Shown: in pieces, positions 54,326-64,000 of the stretch
How the letters are laid out: each line of letters opens with the position of its first letter
How positions within the stretch are numbered: position 1 is the stretch's first letter
NCBI GenBank assembly: GCA_021234155.1
Contig: JAJEKV010000225.1
Coordinates: forward strand, 64,001-128,000
Direction: 5' to 3'
Origin: Isoetes taiwanensis
Lineage: Eukaryota; Streptophyta; Lycopodiopsida; Isoetales; Isoetaceae
Length of the DNA stretch: 64,000 nt
Translations under genes and position numbers: made by a program
The notes under the pieces: model-generated
The model's database searches: none
The model's input: the letters and a program-made list of their open reading frames with translations, nothing else
What the model was told of the DNA's origin: nothing

Positions 54326-54641
54326 AAATAATAGGAGCAAAGACATTAGTAAAGGAATTGCAAAAACTATAAACAAGCAAAGTATAAGAATATAAAACTT
54401 ACGGAAAAGGGTTCTCACTTTCTTCTTAGGAATGTACTTCTCACTGGCTAACTCAAATTGAGCCAAAACGCGCCGTCATTTGGATGCGTCAGCGATCCGG
54501 TCGACTTATTGCCGGCAGATCATAAGATTGCCGAAATCGCGCGGAGTCGATCGATCGCCAAGGCGGAACAGGGAACAGCGGATCGAGTCGGACGAGGGGA
54601 AGAGAAAGAGGAATAGAAGGAATAGGGGTCGCGGGAGAAGA

Positions 54642-54718
54642 GGAAGGAAGGAAGGAAGGAAGGAAAAATTTTTAACGTCCGCGGAACCCAGGGTGCAGTT
54701 ATTTCTGGCTGCACCCTC
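54642..54718. repeat. (GGAA)n run and small hairpin
   Basis: Five GGAA units at about 54,644-54,665 are followed at 54,691-54,718 by GGGTGCAG, a 10-base loop and CTGCACCC, an 8 bp perfect stem. Confidence 0.7.
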
Positions 54719-54719
54719 T

Positions 54720-56446
54720 AACCTGGAAAAAGTGGCATTTATGACACTCCCAGAGTCACGTGTGTGGCATGCCATCCGTGACCTGGATTGCTGACGTGGC
54801 CATGTCAGATGTCGCTGACCAAGGGGGGTTCACCATATGTACACGTACGTGCCAACTGCGTGAACGTAAAGGGTTTTTTTAGTGGTTTAATCGACCGTAT
54901 ACGGTCGAGCTCTCATACGTTTTCAGTGTTCTTTTCCCTGCTTTGAATGTTAAGGGAGGAAAGGCGGGAAGGAGGGATCCGTAGGTGGAAGATTAGGGCA
55001 GCTTCAACCATTTCTAAGACCAGGAGCTATCCGTTTGCCTATTTGTGGTTTATTTAGTGGGCTTCATTTTCTTCTTTGGCAACAAGAGAGCTCAAGAAAA
55101 CGGGTGATGGATGGCTCTTTTGATCTCTTTTGATTGATGGCACGTATTGAGCTCAAATAGATTCAGGTATTTCCATACAAGTATTCTTTAATTCCTTACA
55201 GTATCCACTTAGGCTTTTGGAAACTCCATTTGAAGGTCGGGGATTTTTTATTGAGTGTTGCTTGGTAGAATGTTACGTGTTTTGGGCTTTTCTATATGTC
55301 ATTGAGCTTCAGCATTGTGTTCTTTTCAGATCTAATGAGCAAAAAAAATAAAGGGTTGATCAAATGAACTTATGCGAAATGTTATTTTATTGTGCTTGTG
55401 GTGCGACTTCATCACGCCATTGGGGGTATGTGGTGGCCATGGGGCGAGAAAAGTTCTTGGAATTCCTCCTTGCGGGTGGATAGAGAAGACTTGTCGGTCC
55501 TGGGCATGGTCAATTACCTATATTAAAACATCATATTGTTATTAAACCACTTTGTCATCAACTTGTTGAGAGAGCTAACAGAGTAAGATTTTTTATGATT
55601 TGTCTCTTGTTACAAACATTGATGTTGTTAGTAACCATTTTGTTCATGCTATAGTGCACGGTGATGGAAGACCAGTGGCATCAAAAACTGAAGCATCTTG
55701 TTATTCTCTTTGGTCTTTACTTCCATCATTCACGCAATTATCCTTGGACACAACACAAAGTTTCCGTAAGATTGCAAAGCTAATAGGGGATGCGCTTTGG
55801 GAAGGATGAACTTAGAGGCATTTTACGCTCAAGTTTACAAGTATGATTTACAATGCAGTTTTTTCGGTTTTCTGAAATAAATTGTAATTGTGTTTGTTGC
55901 GTTTATCTTCGTTTCCTTGTTTGTAAGGTTTTAAAGAATCTTCTTGGGCATCTTGAGCGACTTTTAAATCGTTTGATACCGGTTACTATTTTATAGACTT
56001 ATGTATATACAACGTCTTTGTTTATTTCAGATTCTCATTAAGCAAAACAGACTTGCTCATGGGGATGATGTAGAGGTCGGGCCGATATTGGCTTCTCCGA
56101 GTCTAGTGCTTTTCTTGCAGCCAAAGAACATGCTAAACTAGCCTATACAAAAGAAGTAGCATCTGCGCAAATTTGCGGGCAATTGCAAGTTTTTCACACA
56201 AATATCTTCATGTATTTGACAAGCTTTTAGTTCCCCTTTACATGGAAGAAAATATTCAAATGCCATCGATTGATTTTATTCCCATCTCCATAGAGGGTGG
56301 GCATAAATTTGGAAAAGTGATGTATGATGATGCTTTTGTTATATTGCGTCATGAATATGATCGAGAATAAGCTCGTGACACATGTCAACCAACCGTTAGA
56401 CCAGTCATGCATCATATAGAGATTTTTGTTCAAGAGCATGCTGTTC
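54720..56446. other. Unassigned DNA left of the LINE
   Basis: Scattered short plus-strand frames (for example 55,600-55,809 and 56,173-56,370) have no family resemblance. The interval joins 62,248 onward once the LINE is removed. Confidence 0.35.
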
Positions 56447-56462
56447 AAGAGCATGCATTTAT
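56447..56462. repeat. LINE target-site duplication, 5' copy
   Basis: AAGAGCATGCATTTAT, identical to 62,232-62,247. A 16 bp duplication is typical of L1-type insertion. The first two bases of the 3' copy merge with the poly(A) tail. Confidence 0.9.
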
Positions 56463-56625
56463 GATATCATGGCAATGGGGCCTAGGGTTTCTGCCGGAGG
56501 CTGCTTTACGTTTGTGCTCATATCTTGAGCTACAGACCTCGGATTACGGTGTTCTTTGCCTCGTTGGAAAGCTGATTGAGCTCTTTCCAACGGTGTTGGC
56601 ATCGCAGGTTTTAGGGTTCGGCTGA

Positions 56626-58277
56626 TTGCCTTTTCGGCCCCTGGACAGTTTCGGCTCTATGGCGTCAACTTCCAAGCTGCCTGCAAGACCTCCCCGTATC
56701 CATGCGGTCGCGGGGGCAAATTTGGCATTGCATGTTAACCCTTTGGCTTATAGTGAGAATGTCTTTCAAGATGCTGATTTTCTGTTTTGCACCCCCATTT
56801 GGTGCAACGAAGAGTACAAGTGCTTTGAATAGCGGTAATGCTTCGTGGATGGTGCCTCGGCGCCGGCCGGTGTCAATTCTAACAAAGATCAGTCCGTCCA
56901 CTTCCTTGGAGGTCCTCAACTTCTGGAGTAAATGCTAGCGAGGGAGCTTTTAGTGATTGGATCAAGAAGGACTTGTCTTCAACTACGCCTCTGGGCGTGT
57001 TGTTTCAGACTATTGATGTGATGATTCGGGATAATAAAAGAGATCTTAGTAATCTTTTGGGTGAGTTGCGAGCAAAGGAGACACAGCTTGGAACTTCGGT
57101 TACCTTACATTTGAAGTTTTTCTATCAGCCTGAAATGTGTTAGAATACTCTTCAAAAAGCGTCCGGGTACAATGTGGTCGAGATTGATCATGACTTACAC
57201 AAAAAGTGTATTAGTAACTTGTTGTCGTTTAGTGTGGTTGGTCAATATCTTTGGAGCATTTCTTGATAGTAGGAAGCTTGGCTATTGGTTGACCGGGTCA
57301 TCTTCGGAGATTAGGGTTGCCACCTTATCGTACTTTAAAGATCTTTGGATAAGAAGTTCTTTTGATCGTTTTGATGATCTTTGTGGGCTGTTGAGCAACC
57401 GGTGGCACGTGGTGTGGACCCAATGTGGAGTGATTATATTTTGTACCAGCCTTTACCGCTGGATTTTCTCACGGTATGACTCTGCTCTTAGGATGCCATG
57501 TTGGTTTTCTATTCCTAATCTTCCTCCCGATCTCTTGGTCTTGGGAGTTTCTTATCGGTATTGCTAATGGTCAGGTACTCATCGGCCCATTCTATTGTTG
57601 ATGGTGCTAAAATTTGTGTTTCTCTTCCTTCGGTGCGGTCTTCCCGACGGTGGTGTGGTTGTGAAAAGTGGCCCTATCTTTACGAAGTATGCTTTGCGGT
57701 TGCTCAATGGCCCTAAACTTGCTGATTTATTTCCTCAACTTGCTTTATTTGCAAATTTTCGTGCTAAAGAGATTCATACGCAATGGTCCCTTCTTCCTCT
57801 GTGCCTCCTACCTCTGTTGTGTCTCCATTACCCTCTGTTGTCCCTTCTGCCAATGCTACTGCGACCTCTGTTGTTGCTACTCCATCTGCTGCTAAAACCA
57901 CTATCCCACAGAAGATTGTGCATACTCCCGCTTTTGAAGAGGATGCTAGGGCTAAGTTACAGAAGATCCAGGAATTGCAAGAGCGGCATGAAAGTGTTCA
58001 AGAACATCATGAAAATGCCCAAGAGGGATGGACAAATGTTAATTGGAAAAGAGCTGCACGCAATAAGGCTAGTCAACATGTGTCACATGTCATGAGCGAT
58101 TCTGATAATTTGCATGGAAGGGCGGAGAGAGGAGGCTCTCCCTTGCCGGTTACCCAACAAAATAATGGGGGTAGAGCGGAGAGGAGGCTCTCCCTCACCA
58201 AGTCTTTGAACAAAACAATGGAAGGGTGGAATAGAGAGGAGGCTCCCCTTGCCAATTTCCGGGGCGAGGTGGGCTGA
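56626..58277 (+). pseudogene. LINE ORF1 region
   Basis: Frames include MASTSKLPARPPRIHAVAGA (about 56,659), a long Leu/Trp-rich middle (57,172-57,700) and a Pro/Ala/Thr-rich then coiled, charged end: KIVHTPAFEEDARAKLQKIQ, ELQERHESVQEHHENAQEGW (57,900-58,030). This matches the general plan of plant L1 ORF1 proteins (RNA-binding chaperones) but no intact RNA-binding motif was identified. Interrupted by several stops. A local repeat of GGAGAGGAGGCTC occurs at 58,120-58,250. Confidence 0.5.
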
Positions 58278-58379
58278 CCTCCCTTGGTAACCATGCGAGA
58301 TGGACATGGTTGAGGCCGGCTCTATTGGTATGGAGGTGGAGCATAATATTTTGGCCACATGAACACATTTGTCTTGGAA

Positions 58380-59330
58380 TGTGAGGGAGTGGCTTCTTCC
58401 CCAAGTAAAAGCGGGTTGTCTCTTTACTGTCTAAGTTTTCTACGACCTTTTGTTGCCTCCAAGAGCATAAATGCCGCCCTTGGTGATGTACATAAAGTAG
58501 CTAATGTATTTGGACGGGACTATAATGTCTTGGTGTGCGCTGGCGATGCATCTAAAGTGGTGTGCCTTCTTGCATGGAAGTCATCCGTGGATGTCACTTT
58601 TACTCAAACGAGATAGGTTCGGGCGGTGGATAATAATCAAATAGAAAGATAAGGGCCAAGAATGGGGTTTGATAAATGTGTATGCTCATAATAGACCTCG
58701 TCAACGTGGTGCTTTGTGGGCAACTCGAGGGAGTAAAGTTCTCCGGCTTGGACAAAATGTTGCATGGTTGCTCGTTGGCGACTTCAATATGGTCGAGTTG
58801 GAAAGAGATAGAAGTGGTCGCTGACTCTGGCGAAGTGGTGCAAGGATTGGCGAGAGCAATGGCTTGCCTTTACATGATGGTGGAAACTTATGGAGATTGA
58901 TGGTGATCGGTCCTTACGTGGTGTAATGGTTGGACAGGAGCTGTAGAGCTTATGCAAAGGCATGATAGAGGATACTTTAATACTTGTGCAAATTGCTTTC
59001 ATGGATTTTCACGCTCAAATCTTCGGATAGCTCATGGTTCCGATCATAATCCACAACTTCTAACTAATGATGTGGCTAATTGTCATCGACCTACGGGACC
59101 TACTTTAAAGCTTAATTGCAAGTACACGGAGGATGATGAGTTCAAAGTTGGTCAGAATGATCGGGCTTGGTCTCGGGCCTTCTCCCTCGAGGGGCATGCG
59201 GGGGTTGTTGCGGCGTTATGCAGTGGAAGTCATTTGCAAAAGAATATGGGAGAGTCGAGGAAATTTGAAGCTAGAGGGCTATTAATCGCATTGTACCAGG
59301 AATTAGAAGTTTTCCGGCCGTGGCCATACT
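58380..59330 (+). pseudogene. LINE ORF2 endonuclease domain
   Basis: An LLAWKSSVDV-type segment (about 58,565-58,595) and a GDFNM-like VARWRLQYGRV stretch in broken frames precede LRIAHGSDHNPQLLTNDV at about 59,020-59,075. The SDHxP motif is the catalytic end of APE-type endonucleases, which nick the target in L1 insertion. Frame breaks are too dense for function. Confidence 0.65.
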
Positions 59331-59689
59331 AATGGAGTCGAGAAAAGGAGTTATTATCTCGAGATCAAGGCTATAGAAACTGTGAAAAGTTCGGGAAGCC
59401 AAAGTGAAGGCGGGGTGGCTGCAATGGTTCAAGGGCGGTGATAGATGTACCCGGTTCTTTTGCCGTACAGAAAAAAAAAGGCCACTTCTATACATTCTTT
59501 GGTGTTTTGCCAGATGGTGCTCTTATCTCCGATCCGTGAATCTTAAGCGGTATCTTCATCATCACTTTTCTTCATTCTTTGCACGACACCCATTGCCCTT
59601 CGGAAAAGGACATGCAATTGGGCTGTGTTGACTAAAAGGCGTCGCATTGTTTACAAGAGCGGAGGTTGCTTCTTGAGTCTAATATTGTG

Positions 59690-61150
59690 AAGGAGGACTT
59701 AAAAGCAAATTGTGGCTCTCTTGAAAAGGATAAATGCGAGGGTCTTGATGGCTTTCCTATTGAATTCTTTCGGAAGTCTTTGGGCCCGGTTGGAGGATGA
59801 CATATATGATGCCTTTTTGTGAGTTTTTGATTTAGGAGCCTTGATAAGATTTTGAATAGGTTGTATCTCTCTCATTCCAAAGAACAAGGAACCCAAGACT
59901 ATTTCTGATCGGCGACCTATTACATTGCTTTCCTCCGTGTACAAGATCTTTGCTAAGACATTGGCAAAAGAGTCCGAGACATCTTGGTCGACGCTATCTG
60001 TCAACACAATCTGCTTTCTCCCTCGTAAATTTGTATTCTCACCAAGCGTGGTCACATATGAAGGAATATATTGGGCGATTCACAGGGTCATAGAGCGGTG
60101 TATCTTAAGCTTGATTTTGCTAAAGCCTAACGATAGTGTTGATTGGGGCTTCTTGGAGAAGTGTCTTGCACTTGGGTTTGGGGGAGTCATTCACAAGGAA
60201 TGTCATGAAGCTCCATACATCAGCCCGGATCATCGGCCCTTTCCGTATGCAGCCATCGGATATTTTGTAGTGGGTAGAGGGAATTCGACGGGGTTGTCCC
60301 TTAGCACCCTTGCTTTTCACAATTGTGGCGTAAGTCGTGTCCAGCTCTTCTCCGTGGCTACCCAAGATGGTGTTATTCAAGGCCTCCCAATGGACGATGG
60401 TTCTCAAGAGGTATGTAACCAATATGCCGATGACACTTTTTTGTTCCTAATTGCCGAGGCTGAGAATCTTCGTAATGCTAAGCTATTATTAGACACATTC
60501 TCCTTAGCATCGAGTTCTTGTAGGGTGGCAAAATGTACAGCTTTAGGACGCTGGACAGTCCCATCCCTCCTCGTATTTTGGACTATCCTTGGAAGATTCT
60601 TCTGCATGGCAATACCACAAAGTTGCTTGGTATCCCGTTGGAATTCATGTCTACGCTTGAGATGCTTGGGATGAAATCATTTAGTGGGTTGCAAAGCACT
60701 TGTTTTGGTGGAATCATACCTAAACCTGGTCCATGCCCCGGTAGAAGAATTGTGGCTAAATGTGTTCTTAGTAATACTCATGTCTACATGGCGCCCGCTT
60801 TTACTAGCTCCGGCAGATGTAAGATGGAGGAGATTGTGCGTATCGTCAGAAATTTTATTTGGGGGTGGAAATGAGTTAGGAGCAAATGGTCAAGGTAGCT
60901 TGAAATGCATTAGACCTGGGGCGGTGGTGGTCTTGGTATGTTGGATTTTCACCTCCAAAGCAAGGTGATGATATCAAAGTTCATTTGGAGGATTTTCATT
61001 GGTAAGGATGATTCTCCCGGCTTTGAGGAGGTTGTTGGTCTTGGTCGATTCAAGATTGTCTCCCATTTCATAAGGCTTCCATTAAGCCCCTCCTTCCTTA
61101 GGCTTTGCTTTATCATATGCATCCGTATCCTAATGCTTCTCCCTTTCTAA
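59690..61150 (+). pseudogene. LINE ORF2 reverse transcriptase
   Basis: DGFPIEFF (in GPDGF context, about 59,745), RRPITLLSSVYKIFAKTLAK (about 59,910-59,960), GLSLSTLAF, then NQYADDTFLFLIAEAENLRN with the catalytic YADD at 60,423-60,434, followed by LLGIPLEF, RRIVAKCVLSNTHVYMAPA and RNFIWG. All landmarks of an L1 RT are present across at least five frames. Confidence 0.85.
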
Positions 61151-62000
61151 AGGGGTTGCTTAGGCTTGGGACAACAATGTGGTCTCTTTTCCATATTAAT
61201 CCTGGAGGCATGTCTTCAGTTGTCCACTCCATCTTTGGTGGATTCCTTTGCGGGACACTCGGAGAATGTGCCTCTAAGTGTGGTTGTTCATCCAAAGACA
61301 CAACGGCGATGGGCAGCTTGGTACGGTATCAATACTATTGCAGCTTGGTATGAGTCCGATCATCTCATGTCATGGGAAGCATTTAGAACAAAGTTCTTGT
61401 TGTACGATGGGGACAGAGTAACGGAATCATATTCTTTGCATTGTTGCCTACGGGATTCTGGTCCCGCAGTTGAGGTAGTCATATGGGGTTGCCATCGGGA
61501 TATCCAGCAGGGCGGTTTGTGTCTTCGTGTATAAATTGCTTGTGCATTACGAAATCCTGCGCCTCCATCTAATAGATGGCATCTTAGTCCCTCGACCCAC
61601 AATGGAAAAGTGTTTGGATATGGGTATGGGATAAGCTGCTTCACCCCAAAGTAGTAGTTTTGTGGTGGCAAGTGATCCATAGATGCCTCGAGTCAGGTTA
61701 GTCCATAAAATGGATAATCGGATTTGAGCTCGCCCTTTATGCCAGCAAAGGGTTGAGAGTATTGAGCATTGTTTTTCTTGTGTGAGAGGGCCGGCAGTGC
61801 ATGGTCTTGGTTGTTGACCCTTTTTGGCACGTCTCGATCTAGCCACAAAATTTTGCTTGCTATCTATCCCGATGCTTAGCCCAAACAACTTGAAACGAAG
61901 CTTTTCATCTCGCATGCGGCTGGCTTTTTATGGTCAATCCGGAAGAGAAGGAGGTTGTTTATCTTTAAGGGCATAGATCTTGCCGAGATGAGGTTGTTCT
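61150..62000 (+). pseudogene. LINE ORF2 C-terminal zf-RVT region
   Basis: Decayed frames with WSLFHINPGG and a Cys/His-rich piece around 61,720-61,790 (SIEHCFSCVRGP-like) where the zf-RVT domain is expected. Identification rests mainly on position. Confidence 0.5.
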
Positions 62001-62231
62001 TCGGGGCGCAAGATAAAATTGTTATGGCTTACAATTGTTCTTCTCTTGATCAAGAGAAGAAATCTTGATCCGCATACTTACCTTGATTCATTCTTTTGCA
62101 TAGGCGGTGGTTGTGCTCGGTTGGATCGGTTTTGTCCACCGGGGTTATAATCCTGTCTTTGCATTTATGTTGCTCTGGTTTTTTAGTTGGTGAATAAAGC
62201 TTGGACGTCCTTCAAAAAAAAAAAAAAAAAA

Positions 62232-62247
62232 AAGAGCATGCATTTAT
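62232..62247. repeat. LINE target-site duplication, 3' copy
   Basis: AAGAGCATGCATTTAT directly after the A tail, identical to 56,447-56,462. Confidence 0.9.
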
Positions 62248-63430
62248 ATTAGATACTTTTTGTTTCCTTTATGAGTTGCAATTCTTTTTTTGCGAAGAGA
62301 ATTCTCTATGGAACACTTATCGGGTGGTTCTGAGGCACGTTATTGTCAAGCCAAGGAACATGAAATGGTATTTACATTTGATTATAGCATTTATTTTTGC
62401 AATATTAAGACATGGCCATTCCATAATTTGCATTTATACGGGGAAAATCATAAAGTATGATAATTCTGCAAAGCCATTATTTATGGCAGAATCGATCTTG
62501 ACAAGGTCTTGGGATCTCTGTCAAAGATGCAGATTTAGATAAATCAATGGCTCACTTACATACCTTGCAACCGGCTTTCACATTACCGGCGCGTCAAGCT
62601 ATGCCACGATGGCCATTGGGGGAGTTGCTAAAGGGATCAACCTCGGAAAACCAATTTACATTATATATAAAGGAATGTGGCTCGCTTTATTCTTATGGGA
62701 TTAACTTTTCGTCTTGGATGCGGTGGTGAGCACAAGATCTTGTCCGAAGAAAGCGAAAACAACAAAAAGAAAGCAAAGGCATAAGGTAAGGTTGGATACT
62801 TCATATTGGCAAATATAAGATATGGCGGTGGATGAGAGTCGCGGCTTTGCAAATTTATTTGTCAAAGCATGATTATTTCGATGCATTAGTTCTTGAATTA
62901 TGGGTCAAATGTATATGTGAAAGCAAACATGTTGCCACCAATGCATTTAACCCGAAATAAAGTGTAAAAGAAAGGGCAATGATCGTTGTTAGGTGTAGAG
63001 ATTTTCAAAATTGCATGGTTCTTGTAGCATGTTACGAGTTCTTGTCAATGACCCTAGGCTACGGATCTATATTTATTTGCTATAACATCCCCGAAAAAAT
63101 TTGAGGTGTTAGTAATTTAAAGCTAAAAGTTGTAGGCAAAGTGACCCAATCTTGGACATGGCGCTCAGAAAGGGATGCGTGCATACTTTTTGACGTTTTG
63201 AGATAATTGTTTCTTATACATCAAATGCTTTTCTTCCTTATTTGATAATGTTTTAAAATTTGCATCTCTTATGGGTCAAATATTGGTTATTATGCTTGTC
63301 TGCATTAACCCAATTGGAAATTTCAATTTCACCCATGTGGCTAATATTGTTTTTCAACACTCATTCCTATTATGGTCGTAGTAGTAACATAGTAGTACTG
63401 CCACTAACATACTATTTGTTACGTATATAT
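62248..63430. other. Unassigned DNA right of the LINE
   Basis: A plus-strand frame of about 100 codons (62,201-62,542) has hydrophobic and His-rich stretches but starts inside the A tail and has no family match. The rest is AT-rich with no recognised gene. Confidence 0.35.
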
Positions 63431-63434
63431 ATTA

Positions 63435-63510
63435 GGCCCTAGGTCATATAACATATGTTGGGGCCGCCCTAGGTCATATAACATATGTTGGGGCCCTAGG
63501 TCATATAGGA
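63435..63510. repeat. Short tandem repeat, about 2.5 copies of 32 bp
   Basis: GGCCCTAGGTCATATAACAT followed by ATGTTGGGGCC is repeated, with the third copy ending at GGTCATATAGG. Each unit contains the palindrome CATATAACATATG-like core. Confidence 0.85.
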
Positions 63511-64000
63511 CCATTGAACCTAATGATAATGATAAACATGTTGAATGGGAAGACTTCGATCTTTCACTTCGATCTAGATATTTAAATTTGTCTGCCATGT
63601 TGCATAGACCCTGTGATCAATCTGCCGTGTTTACCCTGGAACGTGACCAACTCAACGTGACCAAGGTCCATGGTGGTCCGTGCAAGCATATGGTCCATGC
63701 AAGCATATGGTACAAAGTCGGAAAGGGATTATATAATTTGGCACAATCAATCGTAAATCTACGGATAGGGTCTATATTGTATGTTAGTTCGAAAAACCGT
63801 ATGGTATGGGTTTTTCTACTCCAAAAAGCCGTATACAGGGGTTTTTCTATGACCCCTCGAACGCAGATGCCATCTGTCCATATATAGAGGTGCACCCCCC
63901 GGGTCGCTGACGAAGGGCCACGTCAGCACAGTCATAAATTCGGGGAACCCTAAATGTTTTAATGTTAATGTTAAATGTTTTAATGTTTTTAATGGGTCTA
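63511..64000. other. No gene seen
   Basis: Short direct repeats (GCAAGCATATGGT twice near 63,685; TTAATGTTAATGTTAAATG at the end) but no coding or RNA feature recognised. Confidence 0.4.

Larger units (their letters stand above)
56463..62231 (+). mobile_element. Near full-length L1-type LINE, inactivated
   Basis: About 5.77 kb between perfect 16 bp target duplications, ending in an A run (62,214-62,231). ORF1 region (56.6-58.3 kb), endonuclease region (58.4-59.3 kb), reverse transcriptase (59.7-61.1 kb) and zinc-binding tail (61.1-62.0 kb) are in canonical order. Numerous frameshifts and stops show the copy is dead. Sequence is shared with the truncated copy at 26.9-27.56 kb. Confidence 0.88.

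Overview
The window looks like nuclear DNA of a land plant. It has short GT-AG introns, one intact multi-exon gene of ordinary plant type, L1-type LINEs, a Ty3/gypsy LTR retrotransposon and a hAT relic. The co-occurrence of Crypton-type and DUF7869-type DNA transposons is unusual for a flowering plant and suggests a non-seed plant such as a bryophyte, lycophyte or fern. That assignment is an inference; nothing in the sequence names the species.

Layout. 0-16.4 kb is gene-poor: a degraded minus-strand stretch (0.2-4 kb), two GTCTCAC-type hairpins (4.9-5.2 kb), a hAT transposase relic (6.9-7.3 kb), a three-copy ~210 bp tandem repeat (10.7-11.3 kb) and two LINE fragments (12.4-14.0 and 15.1-16.1 kb). 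16.7-19.2 kb holds the only clearly intact gene, a nine-exon multi-pass membrane protein of 414 residues. Its 3' end and downstream DNA are duplicated at 21.5-25.2 kb, and the second copy carries a broken Crypton-like tyrosine-recombinase transposon (21.84-24.68 kb). A 5'-truncated LINE lies at 26.9-27.56 kb.

27.7-53.8 kb is a nest of insertions and the centre of interest. The host of the nest ('locus B', minus strand) encodes a ParB/DGQHR-like protein, a long methyltransferase-like ORF and an FCP1/NIF-type HAD phosphatase-like domain. At least 18 copies of a 22 bp palindrome (core TCTCGACTCGCGAGTCGAGA) lie in its introns and upstream DNA. B is interrupted by a 313 bp TIR element (31,069-31,381), a 9.3 kb Ty3/gypsy element (32,432-41,771) and an 8.4 kb TIR transposon ('element A', 42,666-51,069). 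Removing the 313 bp element, or element A, together with one copy of a 4 bp target duplication restores an open frame in B. Element A has ~30 bp TIRs (29/30 identical), a DUF7869-type transposase on the minus strand, and a divergent split gene on the plus strand with a ParB-like domain and a circularly permuted DNA methyltransferase (DIPYG, then SGTTA). A also carries 23 copies of its own, unrelated palindrome (CGGTATAAATTTATACCG), confined to the divergent spacer, the introns, the base next to the transposase start codon, and the stop codon of the methyltransferase gene. So two related ParB/methyltransferase units each carry a private palindrome family in non-coding positions. I did not recognise this arrangement from any described plant element. 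A methylation-based self-recognition, splicing or transposition role is conjecture.

54-64 kb contains low-complexity DNA, a full-length but dead L1-type LINE (56,463-62,231) with a 16 bp target duplication, and unassigned sequence. Most coding features outside the 16.7-19.2 kb gene are broken by frameshifts or stops, so the methyltransferase, recombinase and transposase copies here are best read as fossils whose intact relatives should exist elsewhere in the genome.
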